From Martinezella miluonensis (lineage in GTDB: Bacteria > Pseudomonadota > Alphaproteobacteria > Rhizobiales > Rhizobiaceae), in assembly GCF_900094545.1 (NCBI RefSeq), contig NZ_FMAH01000010.1, positions 62,001 through 126,000 on the forward strand: a stretch of DNA of 64,000 nt, written 5' to 3'. Below are positions 34,628 to 43,996 of this stretch, piece after piece (the first letter of the stretch is position 1; each line of letters starts with the position of its first letter). Position numbers and translations under genes: made by a program. The notes under the pieces are model-generated. The model saw only the letters and a program-made list of their open reading frames with translations. It had not been told where the DNA came from and made no database searches.

Positions 34628-36574
34628 ATGTTTGCACAAAAACTTTCGTTGAATGGCAAGCTTGCCATCACGTTTACCGTATTGATTGCCATTTTCGCCT
34701 GCGTTTCCGCATTCGTTTACGCCAAGGAAGAGGTCTCGGCCAAGGCTGCCTCTGAGCAGGCCGGTTCGCACCAGCTTGTCAACCTGATCGATGATTCCCT
34801 GCAGGCCATGCTGGAGCAAGCCGTCAATCTGCGCGGCTTCCTGCTGCTGCGCAGCGACAGCACCTATGGCGATATCTTCAACAATCGCGAGCGGATGCTG
34901 AAGAGCATCGCTGCGGCCAAGCAGGTCGCAGCCGGCTCTCCGGATCTGCTGCAGGCCATCGACAACATGCAGAAGGCTGCCGATCTCTATTTCCACCAGC
35001 TCGCAGAGCCGCAGGCCAAGGCCCGCAAGGAAACCGAGATGCCGCTCGACCAGATCGTCAAGATCGGTCAGAACGAAACCAAGGGCCAGCTCGATGGCTT
35101 CCGCGAAGCTGCCGCCAAGATCAAGCAGGCTGCCCGTACCAAGGCTGCTGAGCTGGCCGCGACGCAGGACGACGCCAATGGCGATCTGCGCCTGACCCTC
35201 ATTCTGGGCAGCATTCTCGCGTCGCTCGCCGCCGCCGTGCTTGCCTGGTTGCTGTCGCGCGTCATCGTGCGCCCCATCGTCGGCATGACGGCGGCAATGG
35301 GCCGCCTGGCGAATGGCGATCATGATGTAGAAGTCCCGGCTGTCGGTCGTGGTGATGAAGTCGGCCGCATGGCCGACGCTGTCCTCGTCTTCAAGCAGGC
35401 CGGCATCGAGAAGCTGCGCCTTGCCGGCGAGACCGATCGCATGCGCGACGATGCGGAGCGTCAGCGCCAGATGAGCGATGAGCAGAAGGCGCGCGAAGAC
35501 GGTGAAATCCGCTTCGCCATGGAAACGCTTGCAGGCGGGCTTTCCACACTCGCCGGCGGCAATGTTGCGGCGCGCCTGGAACGGGCCTTCGCGCCGCAGT
35601 TCGACAGCGTTCGCGCCGACTTCAACAATGCCGTCGAAAAGCTGGAAGCGGCGCTGCAGTCGGTTGGTCACAATGCCGCCGCCATCAATGCCGGTGCCGA
35701 CGAGATCCGCTCGGCTGCCGACGATCTGGCGCACCGCACCGAGCAGCAGGCTGCCGCGGTCGAAGAGACCGCCGCGGCGCTCGAGCAGGTAACGACCACC
35801 GTTCGCGACTCCGCCAAGCGGGCTGAGGATGTCGGCCATCTCGTCGAGCGCGCGCGCGTCGGCGCCGAAAAGTCCGGTGAAGTCGTGCGTAGGGCGGTCT
35901 TCGCCATGCAGCAGATCGAAAAGTCCTCGGGCGAGATCAGCAACATCATCAGCGTCATCGACGATATTGCTTTCCAGACCAATCTTCTGGCACTGAATGC
36001 TGGCGTTGAAGCCGCCCGCGCCGGAGATGCCGGCAAGGGCTTTGCCGTCGTTGCTCAGGAGGTGCGCGAGCTTGCCCAGCGTTCCGCCAATGCGGCCAAG
36101 GAAATCAAATCCCTGATCAATACGTCGAGCGATCAGGTCAACACCGGTGTCTCTCTGGTTGGTGAAACCGGCAAGGCTCTGGAAATGATCGTATCCGAAG
36201 TGCAGGAGATCAACCGGCACGTCGGCGCGATCGTCACCGCCACCCGCGAGCAGTCGACCGGCCTGCAGGAGATCAATACCGCCGTCAACAACATGGACCA
36301 GGGCACGCAGAAGAATGCGGCCATGGTCGAGGAGCAGACGGCCGCAAGCCATGCGCTTGCCCGCGAAGCTGCAGCTCTCAACGAGCTGCTTCGGCAATTC
36401 CGTTTGAGCAACGCCGTGCAGGCTGCACCCGCCCGGCCAGCGATTGCAACGGCGCGGTCGAAGCCGGCCGCATCGCCGGCCCGGGTTCTGGGTCGCACCG
36501 TCGCCAAGGCTTTCGGCGGTAAGGCGACGGCTGCTGCTGCCGTTGCCGCTCAGGACGATTGGGAAGAGTTCTGA
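34628..36574 (+). CDS. Methyl-accepting chemotaxis protein with C-terminal pentapeptide DWEEF
   Basis: 648-aa chemoreceptor. TM1 about residues 11-31, a helical periplasmic sensor (about 35-185, four-helix-bundle/CHASE3-like; INxLRGFLLL-type segment [10 protein letters not shown]), TM2 about 188-209, HAMP about 210-262, and a signalling domain with the conserved [25 protein letters not shown] tip (present as [20 protein letters not shown]). After an Ala/Pro-rich flexible tether it ends in QDDWEEF, a WEEF-type pentapeptide that recruits the adaptation enzymes CheR and CheB. Strong ribosome binding site AGGAGG upstream. Ligand unknown. The DUF4424 gene precedes it and a GGDEF gene follows beyond a terminator. 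Confidence 0.95.
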   Translation: MFAQKLSLNGKLAITFTVLIAIFACVSAFVYAKEEVSAKAASEQAGSHQLVNLIDDSLQAMLEQAVNLRGFLLLRSDSTYGDIFNNRERMLKSIAAAKQVAAGSPDLLQAIDNMQKAADLYFHQLAEPQAKARKETEMPLDQIVKIGQNETKGQLDGFREAAAKIKQAARTKAAELAATQDDANGDLRLTLILGSILASLAAAVLAWLLSRVIVRPIVGMTAAMGRLANGDHDVEVPAVGRGDEVGRMADAVLVFKQAGIEKLRLAGETDRMRDDAERQRQMSDEQKAREDGEIRFAMETLAGGLSTLAGGNVAARLERAFAPQFDSVRADFNNAVEKLEAALQSVGHNAAAINAGADEIRSAADDLAHRTEQQAAAVEETAAALEQVTTTVRDSAKRAEDVGHLVERARVGAEKSGEVVRRAVFAMQQIEKSSGEISNIISVIDDIAFQTNLLALNAGVEAARAGDAGKGFAVVAQEVRELAQRSANAAKEIKSLINTSSDQVNTGVSLVGETGKALEMIVSEVQEINRHVGAIVTATREQSTGLQEINTAVNNMDQGTQKNAAMVEEQTAASHALAREAAALNELLRQFRLSNAVQAAPARPAIATARSKPAASPARVLGRTVAKAFGGKATAAAAVAAQDDWEEF

Positions 36575-36923
36575 TCACCCTGTGACCGCTGCTCTGTAGA
36601 CGATGTCTGGCAGAGCGGCTCGCGACGAATCACCTCCATGAACGTCATCGGCCCGTCGCTTTGCGGCGGGCCGTTCCGTTTTTCACAGGCTTTGCGAAAA
36701 TATCATTCGCCGACGCCTGCGTTATTTTGGAGCAGCCTTGTCTTTGTCGTCAGCGCTCTTTTCCTTGGGAAGCACGCTGTTCGGGCCTATACGCTCGTGT
36801 TCGGCAATTTGACGGATCATCCTTTGGTCAAGATTTATTAAATATTTGATCGGTGGCAGGGTTGCTCTGAGCGGCGAACCGCCATTTTTATAAATCGTAG
36901 GATGATCGCCGAGGGAGGTTCGA
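36575..36923. other. Gap between chemoreceptor and GGDEF genes
   Basis: 349 bases. It holds the chemoreceptor terminator (36650-36683) and the GGDEF promoter with its ribosome binding site. On the minus strand an open frame of 33 codons from ATG 36823 to stop 36722 encodes a charged peptide ending EKSADDKDKAAPK; I do not count it as a gene because its ribosome binding site is poor, but it is noted in the findings. Confidence 0.4.
36650..36683 (+). terminator. Intrinsic terminator after the chemoreceptor gene
   Basis: GGCCCGTCGC (36650-36659) pairs with GCGGCGGGCC (36663-36672) with one G-T pair and a TTT loop, followed by GTTCCGTTTTT. Confidence 0.88.
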
Positions 36924-37952
36924 ATGGGACAGCTCGTCCGAGTTCCGGCCAACGAAACACAGAGACTTTTGGCCGTACGCTCCCTGAATGCGGTACACAG
37001 CAGTCCGACGCCGGAGCTTGCGACCCTCGCGGAGTTGGCGAGAGGCGTGTTTGAAACGCCCTATGCGGCCATCAACATCATCGATGAGGATTGGCAGCGT
37101 ATCGCCGGGCAGGCAGGGCTGAAGATCGCTGAATGCTCGCGTGATATGTCGATCTGCACGCGAGTGGTTTTCGATGATGAGCTGCTTGTTATTCCCGATC
37201 TTGTCGAGGATTCGGAACTGAAGGCCGCCCCCTTCGTTCTCGAAGACCCGTATTTCCGCTTCTATGCAGGCGCACCGGTCAGATTGGAGAATGGCTTGCC
37301 CGTCGGCGCCTTCTGCATTCTCGATCAGGCGCCGAGACGCTTCAAGGAGAGCGAGCAGCAGAGCCTCATGCGGTTTGCTCAGATCGCGGGCGCGCTTCTG
37401 CGCCTTCAGAAGACCAATCTGTTGATGGGGATCGCCGAGAACGGCTTGCGTACCGCCGCCATGACCGATCCTCTGACCCGTTTCTTCAACCGGTCGGCGC
37501 TGGAGGGCATCGTCGATGGAGCCCTGAGCGCCGCCATCGCTGACGACCGGGGCTTCGGCGTGCTCTATCTGGACATGGATGGCTTCAAGGCGATCAACGA
37601 CCGCTTCGGCCACAATGTCGGTGACGAGGTGCTATGCGAAGCTGCGGCCCGCATCCGCTCCGTCATTCGCATCGATGACATCGTCGTGCGCATGGGGGGC
37701 GACGAGTTTGCGATATTTGTTCCCGACCTGCCCGAAAGGCACACGCTTGTTTCCCTGTCCGAGCGCTTGCTCGCAGCCTTTCGGGCGCCATTCATCGTTG
37801 ATGGCGGATCCATTTTCGCGCGGCTGAGCATCGGCGCCGCCGCTGCGCCGCAGGATGGGGCAACGCGTATATCGCTGCTGAGGAATGTCGATGCCGCGCT
37901 CTACAAGGCAAAAGCCGCCGGCCGCGATCGCGTCGCGGTCTTCGGTGCCTGA
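36924..37952 (+). CDS. GAF-GGDEF diguanylate cyclase
   Basis: 342-aa cytoplasmic signalling protein that should make c-di-GMP from two GTP. Residues about 25-165 form a GAF sensor domain (FETPYAAINIIDEDWQRIAG, SRDMSICTRVV, RFYAGAPVRLENGLPVGAFCILD); the GGDEF domain follows at about 175-340, with DPLTRFFNRSAL, FGVLYLDMDGFKAINDRFGHNVGDEVL and the intact GGDEF motif at 258-262. An inhibitory I-site R249-x-x-D252 sits exactly five residues before it, so product feedback is expected. No membrane segment or EAL domain. Ribosome binding site GAGGGAGG upstream. Its position beside a chemoreceptor suggests control of motility or surface attachment (inference). Confidence 0.92.
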   Translation: MGQLVRVPANETQRLLAVRSLNAVHSSPTPELATLAELARGVFETPYAAINIIDEDWQRIAGQAGLKIAECSRDMSICTRVVFDDELLVIPDLVEDSELKAAPFVLEDPYFRFYAGAPVRLENGLPVGAFCILDQAPRRFKESEQQSLMRFAQIAGALLRLQKTNLLMGIAENGLRTAAMTDPLTRFFNRSALEGIVDGALSAAIADDRGFGVLYLDMDGFKAINDRFGHNVGDEVLCEAAARIRSVIRIDDIVVRMGGDEFAIFVPDLPERHTLVSLSERLLAAFRAPFIVDGGSIFARLSIGAAAAPQDGATRISLLRNVDAALYKAKAAGRDRVAVFGA

Positions 37953-37998
37953 TACTTAAGGCGAGGCCGGGTCGGGATAGAATTGCCGACGGGTTAAA

Positions 37999-39915
37999 CT
38001 AGCCGACCACTTCGGCGATCCGGCCATGGCCGAGCGCTCTGAACACGGTCTGGACGATGCCGGCGCGGTCGAGGCCGGCCATTGCGTTCATCGCCTCGGG
38101 CTTCGCCTGTTCCATCCAGATATCGGGCATGACGAGCGAGCGGATCTTCAGGCCGTTGTCGAGCAGGCCTTCGCGGGCGAGGAACTGCATGACCTGGCTG
38201 CCGAAGCCGCCGACCGAGCCTTCCTCGATGGTGATCAGCATCTCGTGGTGAGCGGCAAGCTGGCGGATGAGGTCGTGGTCGAGCGGCTTGGCGAAACGCG
38301 CGTCGGCAACCGTCGTCGACAGGCCGGCGGCATCGAGATCTTCCGCTGCGGCGAGGCTATCTGCCAGGCGTGTGCCGAAGGACAGCAGCGCGACTTTCGA
38401 ACCCTGCTTGACCACGCGGCCCTTGCCGATTTCCAGGATCTGGCCGCGCTCCGGCAGCTCGATGCCCACACCTTCGCCGCGCGGATAGCGGAAGGAGATC
38501 GGGCCGAGATCATAAGCGGCGGCGGTGCGCACCATGTGTTTGAGTTCCGCCTCGTCGGCGGCAGCCATGACGACGAAGCCGGGCAGTGTGGCGAGGAAGG
38601 CCGTGTCGAAGGAGCCCGCATGGGTCGGGCCGTCGGCGCCGACGAAACCTGCGCGATCGATCGGGAAGCGGACCGGCAGGCCCTGGATCGCCACGTCATG
38701 CACCACCTGGTCATAGGCGCGCTGCAGGAAGGTGGAATAGAGGGCGGCAAAGGGCTTGTAGCCTTCGGCGGCGAGGCCGGCTGCGAAGGTCACGGCATGC
38801 TGTTCGGCAATACCGACGTCGAAACAGCGCTTGGGGAAGAATTCCTGCAGCTTGTCGAGGCCGGTGCCGTTCGGCATGGCGGCGGTAATGCCGACGATCT
38901 TCTCGTCCAGTGCCGCTTCCTGCACCAGAGCATCGGCGAAGACACTCGTATAGCTCGGCGCGTTCGGCTTTACCTTGGTCTGCGTGCCGGTGATGACGTC
39001 GAACTTGTTGACACCGTGATACTTGTCGGCAGCCGCCTCAGCCGGCGGATAGCCTTTGCCCTTCTGCGTCACGACATGGATCAGCACAGGCCCTTGCGCA
39101 TTGTCGCGGACATTGCGCAGCACGGGCAGCAGGTGCTCGAAGGAATGGCCGTCGATCGGGCCGATATGGTAGAAGCCCATCTCCTCGAACATGGTGCCGC
39201 CGGTCACATAGCCCCGTGCGTGCTCTACCGCCCGGGTGATGGCGCGGTCGACCTTCTTGCCGAGATAGGCGGTAAGTTTCTTGCCGAAATCGCGGAAACC
39301 CATATAGGTGCGGCCGGAGGCGAGGCGGGCGAGATAGGCGCTCATTGCCCCCGTCGGCGGGGCGATCGACATGTCGTTGTCGTTGAGGATGACGATCAGC
39401 CGCGCATCGAGCGCGCCAGCATTGTTCAAGGCTTCGTAGGCCATGCCGGCCGACATGGCGCCATCGCCGATGACGGCGATGACGCGTCGGTCGGTTTGAT
39501 CAAGCTCGGCGGCAACCGCCATGCCGAGGCCGGCGGAGATCGATGTCGACGAATGTGCAGCACCAAAGGGGTCGTATTCGCTTTCGGCCCGGCGCGTAAA
39601 GCCGGAAAGGCCACCTTCCTGACGCAGCGTGCGAATGCGATCGCGCCGCCCGGTCAGGATCTTGTGCGGATAACACTGATGCCCGACATCGAAGATCAGG
39701 CGATCGTTCGGCGTATTGAAGACGTTGTGGATAGCGATGGTCAGCTCGACGACGCCAAGTCCGGCACCGAGATGTCCGCCCGTGCGCGATACCGCATCGA
39801 TCATCTCGTCACGGACTTCGCGGGCGAGCTGCGGCAACTCACGGTCCTCCAGCTTTCGCAGGTCGGAAGGATAGCGGACCCGATCGAGCAGGGGCGTCTG
39901 TGGCATTTGTGTCAA
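37999..39915 (-). CDS. dxs: 1-deoxy-D-xylulose-5-phosphate synthase
   Basis: 638-aa thiamine-diphosphate enzyme that joins pyruvate and glyceraldehyde 3-phosphate to make DXP, the first step of the MEP isoprenoid pathway and a feed for thiamine and pyridoxal synthesis. TPP motif GDGAMSAG (150-157) with NDNDMSI (178-184) is clear, along with [14 protein letters not shown], the [14 protein letters not shown] segment and [18 protein letters not shown] of the transketolase-like C-terminal half. Start: TTG at 39915 has AGAGG eight bases upstream; an ATG at 39906 (three codons in) is the alternative. It is last in a minus-strand run with HDAC, xseB and pirin genes. Confidence 0.96.
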   Translation of the reverse strand: MTQMPQTPLLDRVRYPSDLRKLEDRELPQLAREVRDEMIDAVSRTGGHLGAGLGVVELTIAIHNVFNTPNDRLIFDVGHQCYPHKILTGRRDRIRTLRQEGGLSGFTRRAESEYDPFGAAHSSTSISAGLGMAVAAELDQTDRRVIAVIGDGAMSAGMAYEALNNAGALDARLIVILNDNDMSIAPPTGAMSAYLARLASGRTYMGFRDFGKKLTAYLGKKVDRAITRAVEHARGYVTGGTMFEEMGFYHIGPIDGHSFEHLLPVLRNVRDNAQGPVLIHVVTQKGKGYPPAEAAADKYHGVNKFDVITGTQTKVKPNAPSYTSVFADALVQEAALDEKIVGITAAMPNGTGLDKLQEFFPKRCFDVGIAEQHAVTFAAGLAAEGYKPFAALYSTFLQRAYDQVVHDVAIQGLPVRFPIDRAGFVGADGPTHAGSFDTAFLATLPGFVVMAAADEAELKHMVRTAAAYDLGPISFRYPRGEGVGIELPERGQILEIGKGRVVKQGSKVALLSFGTRLADSLAAAEDLDAAGLSTTVADARFAKPLDHDLIRQLAAHHEMLITIEEGSVGGFGSQVMQFLAREGLLDNGLKIRSLVMPDIWMEQAKPEAMNAMAGLDRAGIVQTVFRALGHGRIAEVVG

Positions 39916-40040
39916 GGCTGAAGCCTCTTTCTTGCTATTCTTGGGCGGTGGGCCGCCTTTATGTCAAAACAAATTGCGACAAAAGACGCCAAATTCAAGG
40001 TGTTCCCGAACAAGAAACATGTAGGGTTGTTATGAACCTG

Positions 40041-40964
40041 TTAGCCTTCCGGCAGGGGGATGAACTCTTCTTCGTCACCCGGTACGATGTCGAAGCGGCC
40101 TGTGCGCCATTCTTCCTTGGCTTTCTCGATGCGCTCCTTGGAAGATGACACGAAATTCCACCAGATATAGCGCTTCGAATTGAGCGCCGCACCTCCAAAA
40201 AGCATGAGATGACAGCCTTTTTCCGCAGCTTCGAGGGTGATGGCATCGCCGGGGCGGAAAACGAGGAGCTGATCCTGTTCGAAACGGTCGCCGGCGACGA
40301 CGAGCGAGCCGGAAAGGATATAGACGGCACGCTCCTCATGCGCCGCTCCGAAAGGAAACTTCCCGCCCGGCTGCAGCTGTAGATCGACATAGAGCGTGTC
40401 GGAAAAGGACTTTACCGGCGAGGTGAGGCCTTCGAAACTGCCGATCACCACCCGTCCCGTCACACCGCCATCGTCGATGACTGGCAGGTCGTCTTTTTCC
40501 GTGTGGGCAAAGGAGGGATCGATTTCTTCCCTGTCATCAGGAAGTGCCAGCCATGTCTGCAGGCCCGACATGGCAAACGGATGGTCACGCAGATTTTCGG
40601 GGGTGCGCTCGGAATGCACGATACCACGCCCGGCCGTCATCAGGTTGACGTCGCCGGGGCGGATCACCTTGGCCGTGCCGAGGCTGTCGAGATGGCGAAT
40701 CTCGCCGTCGAACAGATAGGTGACCGTGGAAAGGCCGATATGCGGATGCGGGCGGACATCGAGCGCTTCGCCTGGCCGCAGGATCGCGGGACCCATGCGG
40801 TCGAAGAAGATGAACGGCCCCACCAGCCGCCGCCGGCTGCTCGGAAGCGCGCGCCGCACCGAAAAACCTCCAAGGTCGCTGGTACGCGGAATGATGAGGT
40901 TTTCGATCGCGTCGCAGGCGAAGGCATCACCGGCCTGAGGATCTTTGCCTGGGAAGAAGGACAT
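40041..40964 (-). CDS. Pirin family protein
   Basis: 307-aa bicupin protein. The N-terminal cupin carries the pirin signature PHPHIGLSTVTYLFDGEIRH-like metal-binding segment and GRGIVHSE, and a conserved RALPSSRRRLVGPFIFFDRMG precedes it; the second cupin continues with KSFSDTLYVDLQLQPGGKFPF. Pirins bind iron and range from quercetin dioxygenases to transcription co-regulators, so the role here is open; cytosolic. It lies between xseB and dxs on the same strand, separated from xseB by 70 bases, and may be cotranscribed. Confidence 0.93.
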   Translation of the reverse strand: MSFFPGKDPQAGDAFACDAIENLIIPRTSDLGGFSVRRALPSSRRRLVGPFIFFDRMGPAILRPGEALDVRPHPHIGLSTVTYLFDGEIRHLDSLGTAKVIRPGDVNLMTAGRGIVHSERTPENLRDHPFAMSGLQTWLALPDDREEIDPSFAHTEKDDLPVIDDGGVTGRVVIGSFEGLTSPVKSFSDTLYVDLQLQPGGKFPFGAAHEERAVYILSGSLVVAGDRFEQDQLLVFRPGDAITLEAAEKGCHLMLFGGAALNSKRYIWWNFVSSSKERIEKAKEEWRTGRFDIVPGDEEEFIPLPEG

Positions 40965-41034
40965 ATGGGCTCTCCTTTCGGTTGACGCTCAACCTACCGG
41001 GAATGTCAGGCAAACTCAAATTTTCTCGCTGCTC

Positions 41035-41286
41035 TCACGCACCGTCCAGCGGTTCCGTGCCCTGCGGCTTGCCGGCGCGGTCGAGCCTGATTTTCTCGAT
41101 GCGGTTCTCGGCGGCCGACAGCAGCGCCTCGCAATGCTTCTTCAGCGCTTCGCCGCGCTCGTAGATGGTGATGGATTCATCCAGGGCCACGTCGCCGCGT
41201 TCCAGCCGCGCAACGATGCTCTCAAGCTCCGCCACGGCCTTCTCGAAGGAATAGCCTGAAACATCTACCTTGGCGCTCTCGCTCAT
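41035..41286 (-). CDS. xseB: Exodeoxyribonuclease VII small subunit
   Basis: 83-aa subunit that coats the large subunit XseA and allows single-strand DNA degradation by exonuclease VII. The family core is clear: [27 protein letters not shown], then a helical [25 protein letters not shown]. Length is normal for XseB (about 80 residues). Start: ATG 41286, with AAGGG upstream, lying 2 bases past the histone-deacetylase-like stop (41289), so the two are translationally linked; a TTG at 41292 would overlap it and is less likely. XseA is not in the window. Confidence 0.95.
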   Translation of the reverse strand: MSESAKVDVSGYSFEKAVAELESIVARLERGDVALDESITIYERGEALKKHCEALLSAAENRIEKIRLDRAGKPQGTEPLDGA

Positions 41287-41288
41287 CG

Positions 41289-42230
41289 TCAACCCTTCAT
41301 CATGCGTAGAATATGCATCCCCGCCGACTCGGCGAGGCCTTCCAGATCATAGCCGCCTTCGAGCAGGCTGACGACCCGGTTGTTGGCGCTGCGGTCGGCG
41401 ACCTCCAGAAGCCGCCCCGTCGCCCAGTCGAAATCCTCGCCGGTGAGGTTGAGCTGCGCCAGCGGATCGCGGTAGTGGGCGTCGAAGCCGGCGGAGATGA
41501 TGATGATGTCCGGGCGGAAATCGTCGAGCGCCGGCAGGATCCGCGATTTGAAGGCCTCACGGAAATGATCCCCTCCGGTGTTCGGCGAAAGCGGCGCATT
41601 GACAATGGTATTGTGCGCGCCGCGCTCGTCCTTCTTGCCCGTGCCCGGATAGAGCGGCATCTGATGGGTGGAGCAGAAGAGCACCGACGGGTCGTCCCAG
41701 AAAATGTCCTGCGTGCCGTTGCCGTGGTGCACGTCCCAGTCGACGATGGCGACGCGCTCGGCGCCATGGGCCTTTTGCGCATGGCGGGCGGCGATCGCGG
41801 CATTGTTGAAGAAGCAGAAGCCCATGGCCTTGGACTTCTCGGCGTGGTGGCCGGGCGGGCGGGCCGCGACGAAGACATTGTCGGCAGCGCCGGAAAACAC
41901 GTCGTCCACCGCCGCCATGGCGCCGCCGACGCCGTGCAGGATCGCCTGCAGCGTCTTCGGGCTGGCATAGGTGTCTGCCTCGAGCTGGTTGATCTCGCCG
42001 TCGTCGCCTCTGTCCGGCATCGAGCGCAGGACGAATTCCAGGTGTTCTTCGGGATGTGCGAGCAGGATCGCATCCTCGGGAGCGGGCGGAGCCTTGCGCC
42101 GGTCCAGCCGCTCGAAGTTCGGATGCTCAAGCGCGATATTCAGCGACCGCAATCGGTCCGGCCGCTCCGGGTGGCCGGGCGGAACAATATGTTCTAGGAA
42201 GATCGGATGTTCGTAAAGACGTGTGCTCAT
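41289..42230 (-). CDS. Histone deacetylase-like amidohydrolase
   Basis: 313-aa zinc hydrolase of the arginase/deacetylase fold. The metal and catalytic motifs are intact: [36 protein letters not shown], and [17 protein letters not shown]. In bacteria such proteins deacetylate acetylated polyamines or acetoin-related and other small substrates (HDLP/AcuC/acetylpolyamine amidohydrolase types); the substrate here is not evident. Its start is the first gene of the xseB-pirin-dxs strand, and HDAC-xseB adjacency is familiar in rhizobia. A TTAA-N7-TTAA sequence at 42351-42365 lies in the divergent promoter region. Confidence 0.93.
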   Translation of the reverse strand: MSTRLYEHPIFLEHIVPPGHPERPDRLRSLNIALEHPNFERLDRRKAPPAPEDAILLAHPEEHLEFVLRSMPDRGDDGEINQLEADTYASPKTLQAILHGVGGAMAAVDDVFSGAADNVFVAARPPGHHAEKSKAMGFCFFNNAAIAARHAQKAHGAERVAIVDWDVHHGNGTQDIFWDDPSVLFCSTHQMPLYPGTGKKDERGAHNTIVNAPLSPNTGGDHFREAFKSRILPALDDFRPDIIIISAGFDAHYRDPLAQLNLTGEDFDWATGRLLEVADRSANNRVVSLLEGGYDLEGLAESAGMHILRMMKG

Positions 42231-42350
42231 GGGGCCAATCTATAGAGGAGGTGTGACGCCTATTACAGGACATGGACAATGTCACCACGATGTCAACAAT
42301 CCATCTTAACCACTTTGGAAGGGCGCCCGTTTACTTATCGAGGCGCGGTG

Positions 42351-42365
42351 TTAAGCTTTCATTAA
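42351..42365. promoter_or_regulatory. TTAA-N7-TTAA sequence, candidate CtrA site
   Basis: TTAAGCTTTCATTAA; on the minus strand it reads TTAA-N7-TTAAC. It is 33 bases before the thioesterase start and 120 bases before the divergent HDAC-like gene, so either could be the target. Confidence 0.35.
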
Positions 42366-42398
42366 GGTCAGTATGGCGTCGACCAGGGTTGTTGCGTG

Positions 42399-42800
42399 AT
42401 GATGAGTGTAGAGCGATCCGATGTCATCGAAGTCAGGGTGCCGCCGCGCGATGTCGACAGGCATGGCCACATGTTCATAGCATCCTATATCTCGCAGGCG
42501 GAGACGGCGCTTTCGAATTTTTGGCGCACGCGGCCTTTGGTCGATGACGAGCCGATCTATATCGCCAGGAAGGCGTCCTGTTCCCTGCACAGGCCCCTTC
42601 GCTACGATGATCTTGCTCGCTTTTCGATCAGCGTCAACAAGATTGGCGGAAAGTCGATCGGCTTCGTCGTTGCGGTCGAGGCCGGCAATGAACTCGCGGC
42701 AGAGGTAGAAATTCTCTGGCTCGCGGTTCGCGGCGACGAGCACGATCCCGCGCCGCTGCCGGAAGACACGCGCGATTGGCTCTACAAATATCTGGCCTGA
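42399..42800 (+). CDS. Acyl-CoA thioesterase-like hotdog protein
   Basis: 133-aa single hotdog-domain protein of the 4HBT/YbgC type. Visible: VRVPPRDVDRHGHMFIASYISQAETA, a YbgC-like segment where an Asp and His line the active site (D-V-D-R-H-G-H), and the following strands KASCSLHRPLRYDD and FSISVNKIGGKSIGF. It would hydrolyse acyl-CoA thioesters; chain length unknown. Start ATG 42399 (a GTG one codon before or an ATG one codon after are also possible; AGGG lies upstream). It is the only plus-strand gene here, between the minus-strand HDAC run and the bioMNY run. Confidence 0.8.
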   Translation: MMSVERSDVIEVRVPPRDVDRHGHMFIASYISQAETALSNFWRTRPLVDDEPIYIARKASCSLHRPLRYDDLARFSISVNKIGGKSIGFVVAVEAGNELAAEVEILWLAVRGDEHDPAPLPEDTRDWLYKYLA

Positions 42801-42807
42801 ACCCGGC

Positions 42808-43365
42808 CTAGCTTCGCTGCGGCAGCAGCGGGTAGCCGACCATGACCGCACGGCCGGCAAGGGCTGCGACAAAAGCCTTTATGAGGTCCCCCGGCACGAA
42901 AGCCAGGGAGCCGAAGAAAGCCTTGTTGAAGCCGATATTGATTGCCAGCCAGGCAATGCCGAAGGCATAGAGCACCACGACGCCGCCGGTCACGGCCGCG
43001 ACAAAGAAGCTGATGCCCTGGTTGAGGCCGCTCTGCTCGGGCTTCACCAGCCGCTCCGAGAGATAACCGGTGGCGAAGGCTGCAAATATCCAGCCGACGA
43101 AGAAGCCGGCCGTCGGACCTGCAAAGACGGCAAGACCGCCGCGGCCGCCCGACAGCACCGGCAGGCCGATGATGACGAGCGCAACGACGATCAGCACTGC
43201 GATGGTGCCACGCTTCGCTCCGAGCACCACGCCCGTCAGCATGACGCCGAGGGACTGCGCGGTTATCGGTACGGGAATGATGCCGATCGGGATCGGCGGC
43301 AGCAGGCCAAGCGCCACGATGATGGCGGCAAAAAGTGCCGAGAGGACGAGATCGCGGGTGTTCAT
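42808..43365 (-). CDS. bioY: Biotin ECF transporter S component
   Basis: 185-aa membrane protein that binds biotin for uptake. Six hydrophobic segments are seen, with the family motifs LSALFAAIIVALGLLPPIPIG, VPITAQSLGVML, LAVFAGPTAGFFVGW and FVPGDLIKAFVAALAG. It is the last gene of a bioM-bioN-bioY set on the minus strand, the classic energy-coupling-factor layout in alphaproteobacteria. Start ATG 43365 has GGAAGGAG seven bases upstream; the frame extends to 43446 without a better start. It overlaps nothing; gap to bioN is 28 bases. Confidence 0.95.
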   Translation of the reverse strand: MNTRDLVLSALFAAIIVALGLLPPIPIGIIPVPITAQSLGVMLTGVVLGAKRGTIAVLIVVALVIIGLPVLSGGRGGLAVFAGPTAGFFVGWIFAAFATGYLSERLVKPEQSGLNQGISFFVAAVTGGVVVLYAFGIAWLAINIGFNKAFFGSLAFVPGDLIKAFVAALAGRAVMVGYPLLPQRS

Positions 43366-43393
43366 GGCGGCTCCTTCCGAAAAAGATCTATGT

Positions 43394-43996
43394 TCATTGC
43401 CGCCGAATGCCGCGCGCGTCAATCGCCGCCGCAATATTGTCCGCATCGCGCAGCGTCAGGATGATCAGCGGCGCAAGCGTGGTTGCCAGCCGTATCTCGA
43501 TCCCCCGGGCCTGATGCGCTTCGCGGATCGCGCGGTAGCGGTCGAGAATTTCAGGCACGAAACGGATAACGAGGCCGATCGCAAGCCCGATATCGGCTGC
43601 TTTGAGCAGGCCCATCTTATCGAGCGGCATAGCAAGGGCGGTGATCTCGTCGATGAACCCAGCCATCGATGTCGTCGCGGTCACGGTGGCGGCAAACAGT
43701 GCGAGCGCCGTCAGGCGCAGCGCGGTGACGATTGCGATGTGAAGCGGGCCGAAAAGTGCTGCAAAGACAGCCAGCACGGTAATCGAGATCAGGATAGGAC
43801 GCAATCGCTTCAGCGCATCCCCGAACGCCAAGCCGGTGCGAAAATAGAAGCCTGAGCCGATGAGATTTGCACAGGCAAGCACCGTGATGGATTGCGTCAG
43901 GAACAGCAAAACGCCAAGTGCCGCGAGTGCCAGCAGCTTCACGCGCGGCGAAAGCCGATGCATCCATGTATCCGCGTCGACATGCAGCGTTTGCAT
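43394..43996 (-). CDS. bioN: Biotin ECF transporter T component
   Basis: 200-aa integral membrane coupling protein of the energy-coupling-factor family, linking the BioM ATPase to BioY. It has hydrophobic helices (LLALAALGVLLFLTQSITVLA, PILISITVLAVFAALFG, AADIGLAIGLVIRFVP) and two cytoplasmic Ala-Arg-Gly-type coupling motifs near its C-terminus (HQARGIEI, DARGIRRQ). Its ATG overlaps the bioM stop by one base (TGATG), so the two are translationally coupled. Confidence 0.92.
   Translation of the reverse strand: MQTLHVDADTWMHRLSPRVKLLALAALGVLLFLTQSITVLACANLIGSGFYFRTGLAFGDALKRLRPILISITVLAVFAALFGPLHIAIVTALRLTALALFAATVTATTSMAGFIDEITALAMPLDKMGLLKAADIGLAIGLVIRFVPEILDRYRAIREAHQARGIEIRLATTLAPLIILTLRDADNIAAAIDARGIRRQ

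Noticed and set aside
34622..36397. A 591-codon open frame on the minus strand within the second chemoreceptor gene
   Set aside because: Antisense shadow; the plus-strand frame has all receptor domains.
36914..36926. GGTTCGAATG, which looks like the T-loop of a tRNA
   Set aside because: No acceptor stem, anticodon arm or CCA context; it is the leader and start of the GGDEF gene.
38026..39921. A 631-codon open frame on the plus strand within dxs
   Set aside because: Antisense shadow of an unmistakable dxs gene.
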